Shown here one piece after another: positions 63,004-64,000 of a DNA stretch of 64,000 nt (position 1 is its first letter; every line of letters begins with the position of its first letter). The stretch is from Rhizobium sp. SL86. Lineage in GTDB: Bacteria > Pseudomonadota > Alphaproteobacteria > Rhizobiales > Rhizobiaceae. The position numbers and the translations under genes are program-made. The stretch is taken from contig NZ_JAPPRJ010000009.1 of NCBI RefSeq assembly GCF_026672545.1, forward strand, positions 558,001 to 622,000. Reading direction: 5' to 3'. Below the pieces are notes generated by a model, which was not told the origin of the DNA, did no database searches, and saw only the letters and a program-made list of their open reading frames with translations.

Positions 63004-64000
63004 TCAGTCGCAGTAACGGTTGCCGGACGCCCGGTCACGCAGGTCGAAGTGAAAATGGTTCCAGTGTTCGGGATTGCTGCCCGGACCCAGCACCGTGTTG
63101 AAATATTTGCAGCTGTCGGTGCGCACCGCCTTCAAGAGACCCTTTTCGCGGAAGGCAAAGAAACCCTTCTTGCGCACATCGATCTCGTGGCCGTTCTTCA
63201 GCGTGAAACGGCCGATATCGATGGCGTTCCCCCGCGCATGCTCCGACATCGGGTTGTAGCGCTGGCGGCTGTTGTTCATCCTCCGGCAGGAATAACCGCC
63301 CATCGGCTGGATCGAGCCGATGCCGGTCAGATAACGGGCCCGTGCCGAGGGCGCGAGTTCGTTCTTGACCCATTTCGCGAAGGCCAGCGTCGTTTCGCAA
63401 TTCAAGGTCACGGCAGGGCTGACCGAAATATTGCCGGAAAGCCCCGTCAGCGACACCGGATAATCGATGCCGCAGCTCGGCCCGTCGTAAATCCGCGGCT
63501 TGTCGGTGAAGATGACACCCATCCGTTTCAGCTCACGGCGGCAGGCGAGTTCCGAGGCCGGCATCGGCTCGTCGAAACGCGGGCTCAGTGGTGGCGCGTC
63601 GGTGCTCGGTTTTTTCGGCATCAGCATCGCCACTTCCTGCGTCTGCGGTGTACTCGGCGGTGTCACCAGCGACTGGTCGGCCCAGCGCGGCTGCTGGCCG
63701 AGATCGCTGCGCTGGTTCTGCCCGCTGCGTTTCGGCGGGATCGTGATCACATCCGGGGTCTGTGCCACCGGCGCGGATACGGGCGCCGACATGGGTTGCG
63801 CCACGGGATAAGCGGGCCGGCGCCCGACGGGGCGCGGGTTATCGGTCCCGATCCCGTCCACCACCGGCTGGTTGCTCACGCCTTCCGCGATGTCGGCATT
63901 CTGTTCTTCCGCCAGACCAACGACCCGCGGGGCGGCAGCCTCGCCGAGGCCGAGTTCGGAATCGATGTTCACGCCATTGGCGGAATAGGTCAGCGTGCCG
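63004..64000 (-). CDS. extensin-like family protein (partial, 5' end beyond the window)
   Basis: The frame is still open at the right edge, so the N-terminus is missing. The visible 332 codons have a Pro/Gln-rich N-terminal part and the C-terminal extensin-like domain: C-R-R-E-L-K-R-M-G-V, G-P-S-C-G-I-D-Y-P-V, M-N-N-S-R-Q-R-Y-N-P-M-S-E-H-A-R-G-N-A-I-D-I-G-R-F, and W-N-H-F-H-F-D at the end. The H-A-x-G-x-A-I-D-I and H-F-H-x-D histidines suggest a peptidase-like zinc site as in VanY-type folds. Several cysteines are present. Likely secreted; function unknown. Confidence 0.82.
   Translation of the reverse strand, partial: GTLTYSANGVNIDSELGLGEAAAPRVVGLAEEQNADIAEGVSNQPVVDGIGTDNPRPVGRRPAYPVAQPMSAPVSAPVAQTPDVITIPPKRSGQNQRSDLGQQPRWADQSLVTPPSTPQTQEVAMLMPKKPSTDAPPLSPRFDEPMPASELACRRELKRMGVIFTDKPRIYDGPSCGIDYPVSLTGLSGNISVSPAVTLNCETTLAFAKWVKNELAPSARARYLTGIGSIQPMGGYSCRRMNNSRQRYNPMSEHARGNAIDIGRFTLKNGHEIDVRKKGFFAFREKGLLKAVRTDSCKYFNTVLGPGSNPEHWNHFHFDLRDRASGNRYCD

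Overview
The window is a gene-dense, high-GC stretch of alphaproteobacterial chromosome, most likely from the family Rhizobiaceae. The pointers are the NadE, class II DAHP synthase, MaeB-Pta, RpiA/DUF2059/Gor and MoaA sequences, the PdhS/DivJ/PleC-type kinase, the TIGR02281-type aspartic protease, DUF1289 and Usg. I saw no rRNA, tRNA, CRISPR array, insertion sequence or prophage. Most of it reads as core chromosome with small accessory insertions. No species is assigned.

Layout. 1-3.6 kb (minus): an Mla-type lipid transport operon (STAS-MlaE, MlaF, MlaD, auxiliary lipoprotein). 3.7-6.7 kb: dipeptide epimerase, an MFS transporter overlapping it tail to tail, and a ClbS/DfsB-like protein. 7-15 kb: an LpxH-like phosphoesterase, NADP-malic enzyme, a secreted protein of unknown function, and the minus-strand set nadE / TolB-like propeller / bluB, in which nadE carries a one-base frameshift. 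15-27 kb: a possible small RNA next to a perfect CtrA box, class II DAHP synthase, a TadG-like pilus protein, gor, a DUF2059 protein, rpiA, gph, a methyltransferase, an L,D-transpeptidase and fumC. 27-38 kb: a GGDEF protein, PPOX protein, LtrA, DUF971, moaA, a Cys-cluster protein, a large chemoreceptor, and an operon of two transporters with mobA and mobB. 38-46 kb: a proline-rich OmpA protein, Usg, methyltransferase, DinB, a CopD-like protein, a beta-hydroxyacid dehydrogenase and a second chemoreceptor ending in a CheR/CheB-tether-like WEEF. 46-54 kb: Lrp/AsnC regulator, uracil-DNA glycosylase, nuclease, PdhS-type histidine kinase, a possible YLATT-like membrane protein, a toxin-antitoxin pair, cobT and cobS, DUF1289 and an aspartic protease. 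54-56 kb: an accessory island with an AraC remnant, a small membrane protein and a membrane metzincin-like protein with 11-residue Cys/Trp repeats. 56-64 kb: an ABC-2 exporter, a two-component system divergent from a PepSY / cytochrome b561 pair, a membrane-anchored phosphatase, ddl, and an extensin-like protein cut by the window end.

Shared themes are envelope maintenance (Mla, L,D-transpeptidase, Ddl, OmpA, extensin-like), cofactor synthesis (NAD, molybdenum cofactor with MobA/MobB, cobalamin through BluB, CobT and CobS) and central carbon metabolism (malic enzyme, fumarase, RpiA, DAHP synthase). Two exact TTAA-N7-TTAA CtrA-type boxes and a PdhS-type kinase hint at cell-cycle control. The least described part is the 54.4-56.1 kb pair.
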